Assembly (NCBI RefSeq): GCF_031844845.1
Contig: NZ_JAVRMB020000247.1
Coordinates: 1 to 5,299 of the forward strand
Direction of reading: 5' to 3'
Origin: Endozoicomonas sp031844845
GTDB lineage: Bacteria; Pseudomonadota; Gammaproteobacteria; Pseudomonadales; Endozoicomonadaceae
Length of the DNA: 5,299 bases
Translations under genes and position numbers: made by a program
Notes under the pieces: model-generated
The model's input: the letters and a program-made list of their open reading frames with translations, nothing else
Databases searched by the model: none
What the model was told of the DNA's origin: nothing
Shown: in pieces, positions 1-4,503 of the stretch
How the letters are laid out: each line of letters begins with the position of its first letter
Numbering within the stretch: position 1 is the first letter of the stretch

Positions 1-806
1 CGGCTCATGGATAGGGCTGGACGCTTCAGGTAACGTCCGAGATATTTGATGTTGCGGTGATGATTTTTGCTGGGCCTGGCAAAATGAACGATCCAGTTTT
101 TCTCATAATGTGGATTCAACCAGCGGTTAAACGCTGTTTTGTTGGTACCGATCTCTTTCAGGGTTTCTGGTAATACCAGCTCCCCTCGGTTGTAAGTCTG
201 ACGAAGTAAATTGATGATTTCGTACCGCCACATAGGCATGAGCGTTTTTTTACAGAAATACAGAGTCTTCCAGGCTTTGTTATCACTGGCTAAACCACCT
301 GTGGTCACGGACAGATGAACATGAATATTCCACTTAAGGTCCCGTCCAAAGGTATACAGGGCGGTAAATATTCCTGGTCGTATTCCTTTTTTACCCGCCA
401 CTTTCAGAATGATTTTTGCAGCCAGACCACTGAGGTTGCATAACAGGTTCCGGTTGTATCGGAACAACTCCCAGAGTTCCGAGGGCATGGTGAAGGTGAT
501 GTGTTGCCATTGGGTGTCCGGAAGAATGGCTTTCTGTTGTTCTATCCACTGGTCAGTGAGTTTCTTGCCGCAGGTGGGGCAGAACCGGCTCTTGCAACTG
601 AAACACACTTTTTTCTGGTGGGTACATTCTTGGTTGCTGCACTGGAACACGGCATAGCCACGCACGCTCAACCCACAGCTGAGCATCTTGATGACGTTAT
701 CAGGGATGGCAGGGCGTATACGATGTTTGTATTTTTCGTAGAACCGCCACCACGAACCGTTCTTTTGGAACAGTTCTTTAAGTCGGGTTGGAAGGCGAAT
801 AGTACA
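1..806 (-). CDS. IS91-family rolling-circle (HUH/Y2) transposase, C-terminus cut by window edge
   Basis: I translated the minus strand from the stop at 809-807 to the window edge: 268 uninterrupted codons. Counting from the first codon after that stop, a cysteine cluster (C56, C61, C68, C71, C76, C79; core CFSCKSRFCPTCGKK) forms the N-terminal zinc-binding domain of IS91-type transposases. An HVH motif (H162, H164) is the metal-binding HUH motif, and YLGRYLKRP supplies paired tyrosines Y255 and Y259 at the spacing known for IS91 TnpA. Family members cut one strand and move by rolling-circle transposition. They are usually around 400 residues, so roughly the last third is outside the window. 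The start is unclear: the frame opens with TGT ACT ATT CGC and has no ATG until 686. An ATG at 807-805 is one base out of frame, so either ATT (800) is used or a 1-bp insertion has damaged the start. No clear ribosome-binding site is seen. Family is confident; functionality is not. Confidence 0.93.
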
Positions 807-886
807 TTACTGTCTGTGTGATTTGTCTGGTCAGGATAGACGATGGGGATTATGAGTCGAGATTCAGGTGGAGGCAGAAGGTTGCA

Positions 887-921
887 TTGATCAAAAAGCC
901 GCCGCGAAGCGGCTTACCTTG
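887..921 (-). repeat. GC-rich hairpin beside CTTG: possible IS91-like element end and/or minus-strand terminator
   Basis: AAGCCGC (896-902) pairs perfectly with GCGGCTT (909-915) around a 6-nt loop. Read on the minus strand, the stem runs into TTTTTG, the form of a Rho-independent terminator, which would shield the transposase gene from leftward transcription entering from the origin. The hairpin lies about 90 bp upstream of the transposase frame. On the plus strand it is followed by ACCTTG. IS91-family elements have hairpins near their ends and target GTTC/CTTG tetranucleotides, so this may be the element boundary. The boundary role is inference; the hairpin itself is plainly visible. Confidence 0.5.
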
Positions 922-931
922 TTTTAAATGT

Positions 932-956
932 TTTTACCTGTTTTACCTGTTTTACC
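932..956 (+). repeat. Tandem TTTTACCTG repeats in the origin region
   Basis: Two exact head-to-tail copies of the 9-mer TTTTACCTG lie at 932-940 and 941-949, with a third partial copy TTTTACC at 950-956. They sit 42 bp upstream of the first iteron. They share TTTTAC with the second half of the iteron (CTTTTACACC). Short T-rich tandem repeats beside iterons are often the unwinding element or extra protein-binding sites of a theta origin. That role is inferred from position only. Confidence 0.6.
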
Positions 957-998
957 CCACTCTACAGGCCAATGAATACAAGGGTTGTATCGATCTAG

Positions 999-1016
999 TG
1001 CGTAGTCTTTTACACC
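999..1016 (+). repeat. Iteron 1 (18-bp core, 22-bp period)
   Basis: TGCGTAGTCTTTTACACC matches iteron 2 over all 18 bases. The start-to-start distance is 22 bp, about two helical turns, so Rep molecules would bind the same face of the helix. It lies directly upstream of a Rep_3 initiator gene, which supports its reading as a Rep-binding iteron. Confidence 0.85.
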
Positions 1017-1020
1017 CTAA

Positions 1021-1038
1021 TGCGTAGTCTTTTACACC
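1021..1038 (+). repeat. Iteron 2 (18-bp core, 22-bp period)
   Basis: This is the second exact copy of TGCGTAGTCTTTTACACC, separated from the first by CTAA. It ends 95 bp before the rep start codon. Confidence 0.85.
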
Positions 1039-1041
1039 ATG

Positions 1042-1071
1042 AAGCGTAATAGTGTTTTATCTTTAACGCTT
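1042..1071. promoter_or_regulatory. Degenerate third iteron and inverted repeat: probable Rep operator
   Basis: At 1043, exactly one more 22-bp period on, AGCGTAATAGTGTTTTAT keeps the GCGTA core of the iteron but diverges after it. The same core begins an inverted repeat: AAGCGT at 1042-1047 and ACGCTT at 1066-1071, with arms extendable to AAGCGT(T)AA allowing one indel. In well-studied Rep_3 plasmids such as pSC101, pPS10 and R6K, Rep dimers bind an inverted repeat related to the iterons and repress rep. Here the dyad ends 8 bp before a good -10 box, so autorepression is a reasonable inference. No -35 stands out. Confidence 0.55.
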
Positions 1072-1085
1072 TTAGAGGATATGAT
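1056..1085 (+). promoter_or_regulatory. Candidate rep promoter (-10 TATGAT)
   Basis: TATGAT at 1080-1085 differs from the TATAAT consensus at one position and lies 48 bp before the rep start. The matching -35 is poor: the best is TTTATC at 1056-1061 with an 18-bp spacer. That region falls inside the iteron-related dyad, which would let bound Rep block RNA polymerase. The -10 is convincing by sequence; the promoter as a whole is tentative. Confidence 0.4.
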
Positions 1086-1133
1086 TAAACCCACGTCCAA
1101 CTAACTGGTTTTTCCCACATACCGCCAAAGATC

Positions 1134-2216
1134 ATGAGCGATATTGATCACATAAAAATCACCAAGGCGAATAAGTTGACTGAAGTCAGGCTGCTGGAAG
1201 TGGGTAATAGGCTGAAACTGAGTGATCAGAAAGTGGTACTGGCCGTGGTTGGTCAGTTGTCACCGAACGATGAAGACTTTAAAGATTACCACGTCAAAGT
1301 TTCTGAACTGGTATCCCTTACCGGGATTGCCAAGGAAAACCTGTATCGAGAGATTGAGGCAATTTGTAACCGTCTTATATCGAGCGTTATCACCATAAAG
1401 GAAGAAAATAACCTTGAAGGCTTTGTTAAGGTCACTTGGTTCTCCCATGCGGAATATATCCCCTCGCAAGGGATTATTGGGTTTTCTTTTTCCCCAAGAT
1501 TGAAGCCCTATTTGTTGCAGCTGAAAAGCCATTTCACCACTTACAGCCTGAAACAAGTGGTTCATTTGAAGTCTACTTACTCAATCCGGTTGTATGAGCT
1601 GCTGCGCCAGTTCCTGCCATTGAAAGGCGTGAATAACGGCAGATCGGTAGCTTTTCGGGAAATTACCCTTGTTGACCTGCGGGATTATCTGGGTGTTGAA
1701 AAGAGTCGATACGCCAAGTTTTATGAGTTTAAGCGGAATGTGTTGGACCGTTGCCAACTGGAACTGGCCGAACATACTGACCTGAAGTTTGAATACACCC
1801 AGATCCGTGCAGGCCGGAAGATCAATTCCATTAATTTCAAGATCAGCCATAACGCACAGTTTGAGGAAATAGATGATGGTGAAACTGCCATTCCTGTACC
1901 GGATAGCCTGATGGATAAGGTATTCACTAAAAATATCCGTGAACTGGTGCCGGACATTAGTGATTTTGAGATCGGTATGCTGACTGGTGCTTACAGTACA
2001 GAAATACTTTATGAAGCCATGTATGCACTGTACCAGGCAAAGGTGGAAGGTCGTATCAAAGGCACTGCACTGGACTATTACCGTGGCATCCTGAAAAACA
2101 CTCGTCGTGAAGACCAGGCAGCAAACCCGGCAGCCAGTAAATCAACGGCTGAGAAACTGACAGACAGAAGCTGGGCTGATGGGCTTAATCTTGATGGGCC
2201 TGATGGGCCTGAATAG
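1134..2216 (+). CDS. Rep_3-family plasmid replication initiator protein
   Basis: This 360-residue protein has the tandem winged-helix layout of Rep_3 (RepB/RepE/RepA-type) initiators, which bind iterons and recruit host replication proteins. The first winged helix spans about 10-130. The family signature LKSTYSIRLYELLRQF is at 145-160. The second winged helix, at about 176-238, has the conserved pattern LRDYLGV, YAKFYEFKRNVLD and GRKINSINFKI, which carries the main iteron-binding helix. After 250 comes an additional helical region (about 258-325, ending YYRGILKNTRRE), seen in many gammaproteobacterial plasmid initiators, and a polar tail ending in a DGPDGP repeat. ATG at 1134 is the only sensible start; the ribosome-binding site is weak (AAAG at 1127-1130), which fits low Rep levels. 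Iterons and a probable autoregulatory dyad lie directly upstream. The frame is intact, so it is probably functional. The gene could be called repA or repB, but the allele name cannot be decided here. Confidence 0.95.
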   Translation: MSDIDHIKITKANKLTEVRLLEVGNRLKLSDQKVVLAVVGQLSPNDEDFKDYHVKVSELVSLTGIAKENLYREIEAICNRLISSVITIKEENNLEGFVKVTWFSHAEYIPSQGIIGFSFSPRLKPYLLQLKSHFTTYSLKQVVHLKSTYSIRLYELLRQFLPLKGVNNGRSVAFREITLVDLRDYLGVEKSRYAKFYEFKRNVLDRCQLELAEHTDLKFEYTQIRAGRKINSINFKISHNAQFEEIDDGETAIPVPDSLMDKVFTKNIRELVPDISDFEIGMLTGAYSTEILYEAMYALYQAKVEGRIKGTALDYYRGILKNTRREDQAANPAASKSTAEKLTDRSWADGLNLDGPDGPE

Positions 2217-2254
2217 TTTCTACAGGTTTTTACAGGGTGTTTTCTAGCGTTCCT

Positions 2255-2296
2255 GAAAAACAAAGAAAAGCCAGCGTATGTCAGGCCGGCTCTTTG
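2255..2296 (-). terminator. Imperfect hairpin with T-tract, probable terminator for leftward transcripts
   Basis: CAAAG (2261-2265) pairs with CTTTG (2292-2296). Inside, AGCC (2269-2272) pairs with GGCT (2288-2291) and GC (2274-2275) with GC (2285-2286), with an AAA bulge and one A-C mismatch. Read on the minus strand the stem is followed by TTTTTC (2260-2255), so it would stop transcripts coming from the 143-residue gene before they run antisense into rep. On the plus strand no good T-tract follows, so its value for rep transcripts is doubtful. Confidence 0.45.
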
Positions 2297-2348
2297 AAGT
2301 TTCCAACAATGAATCTTCAGTATCGCCTTGTGCAACATTCGTTGCAGT

Positions 2349-2423
2349 TTAAATCAAGAGGTTAACACGCCACTCATAACCATCAATAACGCCAGTTTCA
2401 TAATCCCCGGTCTCTTGCCTCAT
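2349..2423 (-). CDS. Possible 24-residue ORF coupled to the 143-residue gene
   Basis: The TGA stop of the upstream 143-residue gene overlaps an ATG (ATGA, 2423-2420), the classic layout for translational coupling. From there 24 codons run to TAA at 2351-2349. The peptide starts MRQETGDYETG and ends VNLLI, with a slightly acidic first half. I recognise no family. A random frame of this length is common, so only the ATGA overlap supports it. It also overlaps another tiny frame at 2354-2401, and at most one is likely to matter. Confidence 0.2.
   Translation of the reverse strand: MRQETGDYETGVIDGYEWRVNLLI
2354..2401 (-). CDS. Possible 15-residue hydrophobic peptide or broken lipoprotein signal
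   Basis: The frame MKLALLMVMSGVLTS then TGA reads like a lipoprotein signal peptide: basic start, hydrophobic core, and LTS followed by a stop exactly where the lipobox cysteine codon (TGC or TGT) would be. A GGGG stretch lies 4 nt before the ATG as a possible, rather close, ribosome-binding site. Beyond the TGA the frame stays open but reads unlike a lipoprotein. It could be a nonsense-killed small lipoprotein, a tiny membrane peptide, or chance. Confidence 0.15.
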   Translation of the reverse strand: MKLALLMVMSGVLTS

Positions 2424-2851
2424 CCGCTGTCTTTATTAACCAAGCCTTCGCTGGCTGCACCCCACCCCATCACCATCTCCGCCAAATACTCCGCCACCTC
2501 CGGTACCTCATGCGTTGGCTCTTCTTTATACTTCTCCCGGTCAATCCCACTGTCCAGGTAAAACCCCATGACCTGGTTCACCTGGTTCAGCAATATTCCG
2601 TAGGGCTTGCCGTTGCCCTCGGTTGGCAGCTCGCTATAACTCATCTGCTCCAACAGGGTAAACATCAGCTCCTGTAGCTGCGGCCTCATAATGGTCCCGT
2701 GATAGGGCATCTTTGCCCGCCCATCGCAATATACGGTGCAGCTCAGGTGTTTCTCGATCACCGCAGGGTCCAGCGCCCGCACCTTCAGGTTAAAAGTCTC
2801 TTTTTTGTGAGCGGTAACGCTCAACACCCCTTCCGGCAAAAATAGCAGCAT
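2420..2851 (-). CDS. Conserved-looking hypothetical protein, 143 residues, family not recognised
   Basis: The gene has an ATG at 2851 with a good ribosome-binding site (AAAGGA, about 8 nt upstream), and codon use is convincingly coding with many G/C third positions. I do not recognise the family. The protein has no signal peptide and no membrane segment. It begins MLLFLPEGVLSVTAHKKETF, has cysteines in SCTVYCDGRAK (37-47), a central helix-prone part (about 57-75) and an acidic stretch near residues 104-123 (DREKYKEEPTHEVPEVAEYL). It is probably a soluble cytoplasmic protein. Its coding sequence looks more GC-rich than its AT-rich flanks, which suggests a separate origin. Upstream on the same strand lies the IS1595 element and then the lipoprotein gene, so any promoter before the IS would have been separated from it. 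A hairpin terminator follows at 2296-2255. Confidence 0.8.
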   Translation of the reverse strand: MLLFLPEGVLSVTAHKKETFNLKVRALDPAVIEKHLSCTVYCDGRAKMPYHGTIMRPQLQELMFTLLEQMSYSELPTEGNGKPYGILLNQVNQVMGFYLDSGIDREKYKEEPTHEVPEVAEYLAEMVMGWGAASEGLVNKDSG

Positions 2852-2916
2852 GTTCCAATTCCTTTGGTGACATAGTTAAAACAAATTATTAACTGATGTT
2901 ACGCACCTCTACCATA

Positions 2917-2939
2917 GGCTAAGTTCCCTTTAATAGTTG
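2917..2939 (+). repeat. IS1595-family left terminal inverted repeat (23 bp)
   Basis: It begins GGCTAAGTTCCC and ends AATAGTTG. It is the exact reverse complement of 4091-4113 over all 23 bases, and the match stops at both sides of that interval. Confidence 0.95.
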
Positions 2940-2953
2940 AATAGACTACTATG

Positions 2954-2977
2954 CCCCTATCTTCTACTGTGTAGGGG
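2954..2977 (+). promoter_or_regulatory. Hairpin covering the transposase ribosome-binding site
   Basis: CCCCTA (2954-2959) can pair with TAGGGG (2972-2977) around a 12-nt loop. The second arm is also the transposase ribosome-binding site (AGGGGA, 2973-2978), about 5 nt before the ATG at 2984. Pairing would hide it. Such structures in insertion sequences commonly reduce transposase made from transcripts that read in from outside, while a transcript starting inside the stem would escape. That role is inference; the complementarity is seen directly. Confidence 0.45.
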
Positions 2978-2983
2978 AATCTT

Positions 2984-4111
2984 ATGCAATACGAGCTATT
3001 TCAGAATTTTATTAATTCCATTTCTCTATTAACTAAAGAGCAATTGGTTATTCTTGAGTGTGCCTTAAGCAACATACGACAGGACAGTAGTGAAAAAGAT
3101 GAAATGCGAGAAGATGCGGATAAGAATGTGTCTGTATCTGTGAAACCACCATCGGCTGCTGGTGCTTTCGAAACTACCACTTTCCTACCTGGTTTTGAGT
3201 CTTATGACAGTGAGTCTTCAAACAAAAAAACACTCCCCGCTGCCGTACCAGACCTTGAAACGAATATACTTTCCCATTTCGCAGAATGCCCACAATGTCC
3301 AAAGTGTCAGAGCCAGAAAATAGGACGTTGGGGGTTTCAAAGTGGTCGGCAGCGCTACCATTGCAACACTTGTAACGCAACCTTTAACGCTTTTACTGGC
3401 ACTTCCCTGGCAAGACTCCGACATCCGGAAAAATGGAATGGTTACCTGGCGGGCATGACGTACTCCATGACCTTGCGGCCAGCTGCGAAAGCGTATGGCA
3501 TTAATTTAAAGACATCGTTCCGCTGGCGTCATCGTTTTCTTGAAGTGATTAACAATGATCAGGCAGAAGAGCTGTGTGGGATCACAGAGCTTGATGAAAC
3601 GATGTTTCGAGAATCCTTTAAAGGGCAAAGAAAAGGTCTGCCAAGACCTGCACGTAAACGCAGCAATGACCCAACCAAAGCTGGCAAAGTACCGGTAATG
3701 GTAGCCCGGGATCGTCAGTGTCACACTGTTGATGGAATCTTGAAAGATGAAAGCGCAGATGAGCTGTGCCGTCACTTGAATGGCCGCATATCAATAGAGG
3801 CAACGGTTTGTGCCGATGCTCTCCTTGCGCACGAAAAGCTTGCCAAGAAGCTGGGTTTTGAGTTCAAAGAATTGGTTACTTCAAAGGGGCAACGAGTTCT
3901 GGAAGGTATTTACCATATTCAGAACGTAAATGCTTACCACAGTGGCCTGAAACGCTGGATTTCAGGAGTTTTTCACGGAGTTGCCACACGCTATCTTCCG
4001 CATTATCTTGCTTGGCGACGGGATATTTCCGGCGCAGTTGAGTTCAATGTTGATCAATTTGTCAGGAGAATATCAGAACATTGGAGCTTCCAACTATTAA
4101 AGGGAACTTAG
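2984..4111 (+). CDS. IS1595-family transposase (DDNK, zinc ribbon)
   Basis: This 375-residue DDE-type transposase cuts and joins the ends of the surrounding element. Residues 1-100 are a poorly conserved, acidic, low-complexity N-terminal part. A zinc ribbon follows with C105-x2-C108 and C127-x2-C130 (CPKC and CNTC), then an HTH-like stretch (about 150-190). The RNase H-like core has D204 (ITELDETMF), D278 (VCADALLAHEKL), N316 (NVNAYHSGLK) and K323, seven residues after the N: the DDNK set of IS1595 elements. The downstream FHGVATRYLPHYLAW at 330-344 is another strong family signature. The ATG at 2984 has a strong AGGGGA ribosome-binding site, which a local hairpin may mask. The frame is intact, so the enzyme may be active. 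The TAG stop lies within the right inverted repeat. Confidence 0.96.
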   Translation: MQYELFQNFINSISLLTKEQLVILECALSNIRQDSSEKDEMREDADKNVSVSVKPPSAAGAFETTTFLPGFESYDSESSNKKTLPAAVPDLETNILSHFAECPQCPKCQSQKIGRWGFQSGRQRYHCNTCNATFNAFTGTSLARLRHPEKWNGYLAGMTYSMTLRPAAKAYGINLKTSFRWRHRFLEVINNDQAEELCGITELDETMFRESFKGQRKGLPRPARKRSNDPTKAGKVPVMVARDRQCHTVDGILKDESADELCRHLNGRISIEATVCADALLAHEKLAKKLGFEFKELVTSKGQRVLEGIYHIQNVNAYHSGLKRWISGVFHGVATRYLPHYLAWRRDISGAVEFNVDQFVRRISEHWSFQLLKGT

Positions 4112-4113
4112 CC
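4091..4113 (-). repeat. IS1595-family right terminal inverted repeat (23 bp)
   Basis: This is the exact 23-base reverse complement of 2917-2939. It contains the transposase stop codon (4109-4111) on the plus strand and supplies the stop codon (TAA, 4099-4097) and last four codons (LSSL) of the lipoprotein frame on the minus strand. Confidence 0.95.
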
Positions 4114-4360
4114 CAACTGTATCGTTGATCATCCCACAAAATACCGAGCTCTCTTTGTAGGTTGTTGTCTTATAGCCATATGTGACAGATACAATACCGT
4201 CACTTAATTCGCTAACATTCTTTACAACTTTGCCTGAATAATAAACTTTTTCACCAACAATATTTGCGCACTGAGACTTAATTAAGTCCATATCCTGGCC
4301 ACAACCAGTCAGGGGTATTGTGGAAGCAATCAATGTGATTAAAATTGCCTTTCTGGTCAT
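4097..4360 (-). CDS. Small secreted lipoprotein, 3' end truncated by the IS1595 element
   Basis: Residues 1-20, MTRKAILITLIASTIPLTGC, form a textbook lipoprotein signal: basic N-terminus, hydrophobic core and lipobox LTGC with C20 as the lipidation site. G21 at +2, not aspartate, favours the outer membrane in gram-negative cells. The mature part is about 62 residues with cysteines C31 and C75 that could form a disulfide, and a beta-prone middle (KVYYSGKVVKNV, GIVSVTYGYKTTTY). I recognise no family. Codons up to V82 are native; G83 straddles the junction and LSSL comes from the IS inverted repeat. The original C-terminus is therefore lost or replaced. The only ribosome-binding site is a distant CAGGG, 11 nt before the ATG. 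The gene lies 54 bp downstream of the acidic microprotein frame on the same strand, with a palindrome between. It may still make a nearly full-length lipoprotein. Confidence 0.72.
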   Translation of the reverse strand: MTRKAILITLIASTIPLTGCGQDMDLIKSQCANIVGEKVYYSGKVVKNVSELSDGIVSVTYGYKTTTYKESSVFCGMINDTVGLSSL

Positions 4361-4398
4361 TTTGTTATCAGCCCTGCATAGACGGTTAATTATTTCAC

Positions 4399-4416
4399 AA
4401 TAATCAATTGATTATT
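4399..4416. promoter_or_regulatory. Perfect 18-bp palindrome, candidate operator
   Basis: AATAATCAATTGATTATT equals its own reverse complement over all 18 bases. It lies 38 bp upstream of the lipoprotein start codon, the usual place for an operator of a dimeric helix-turn-helix regulator, and overlaps the stop codon of the acidic microprotein. It is too AT-rich and loopless to be a good terminator. No regulator gene is visible in the window, so the binding protein is unknown. Confidence 0.4.
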
Positions 4417-4501
4417 AAAGCTCGACTTCAGGTCCGCTAAAATGATCTTCCCAGTCATCAGACTCCATATCATCTCCCCATTCGCAGTCTTCATCATCCA
4501 T
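4415..4501 (-). CDS. Possible 28-residue, extremely acidic microprotein
   Basis: On the minus strand an ATG at 4501 opens 28 codons ending at TAA (4417-4415). An AGGG stretch 8 nt upstream is a fair ribosome-binding site. The peptide starts MDDEDCEWGDDMESDDWEDH and ends GPEVEL. Fourteen of 28 residues are Asp or Glu, there is no Lys or Arg, and two tryptophans lie in acidic surroundings. The start overlaps the stop of a 7-codon leader frame (TAATG). Such composition recalls DNA-mimic or charge-bridging peptides, but I recognise no family and assign no function. It points the same way as the lipoprotein gene 54 bp downstream, so the two may share a transcript. The ribosome-binding site and strong bias favour a real product; its length alone does not. 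Confidence 0.4.
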   Translation of the reverse strand: MDDEDCEWGDDMESDDWEDHFSGPEVEL

Positions 4502-4503
4502 TA

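Larger units (their letters stand above)
932..1133. other. Iteron-type plasmid replication origin (candidate oriV)
   Basis: This stretch between the IS91-like element and rep has no credible gene. In order it carries tandem T-rich 9-mers, two exact plus one degenerate 22-bp-period iterons, an inverted repeat with the iteron core, and a candidate rep promoter. This is the usual layout of origins used by Rep_3-family initiators, where Rep monomers bind directly repeated iterons and open a nearby AT-rich stretch. I see no exact DnaA box; the closest is TTTCCCACA at 1111-1119, with two mismatches to TTATCCACA. With only two perfect iterons the array is short. The IS91-like element next door may have removed part of it, or further sites may be more degenerate. 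Confidence 0.75.
2917..4113 (+). mobile_element. Complete IS1595-family insertion sequence, 1,197 bp
   Basis: The element is bounded by perfect 23-bp terminal inverted repeats and holds one transposase gene that nearly fills it. The transposase has the DDNK residues and zinc ribbon of the IS1595 family and most resembles the ISSod11/ISPna2 type from memory. IS1595 elements normally make 8-bp target duplications. The flanking 8-mers are CTACCATA (2909-2916) and CAACTGTA (4114-4121), matching at only 5 of 8 positions, so a duplication is absent or degraded. The right repeat lies inside the reading frame of the neighbouring lipoprotein gene, which it truncates. The transposase stop codon is itself inside the right repeat. 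Confidence 0.93.

Noticed and set aside
409..1027. Plus-strand ORFs of 69-106 codons opposite the IS91-type transposase and across the origin
   Set aside because: The minus strand shows clear zinc, HUH and Y2 motifs through this region. The plus-strand frames have no recognisable domains, and one runs through iterons.
1111..1119. DnaA box upstream of rep (TTTCCCACA)
   Set aside because: It has two mismatches to TTATCCACA, including positions usually conserved. I treat it as no better than chance.
1260..2338. Minus-strand ORFs opposite rep
   Set aside because: Rep has strong family motifs along its length. The opposing frames have no ribosome-binding sites or motifs and are shadows.
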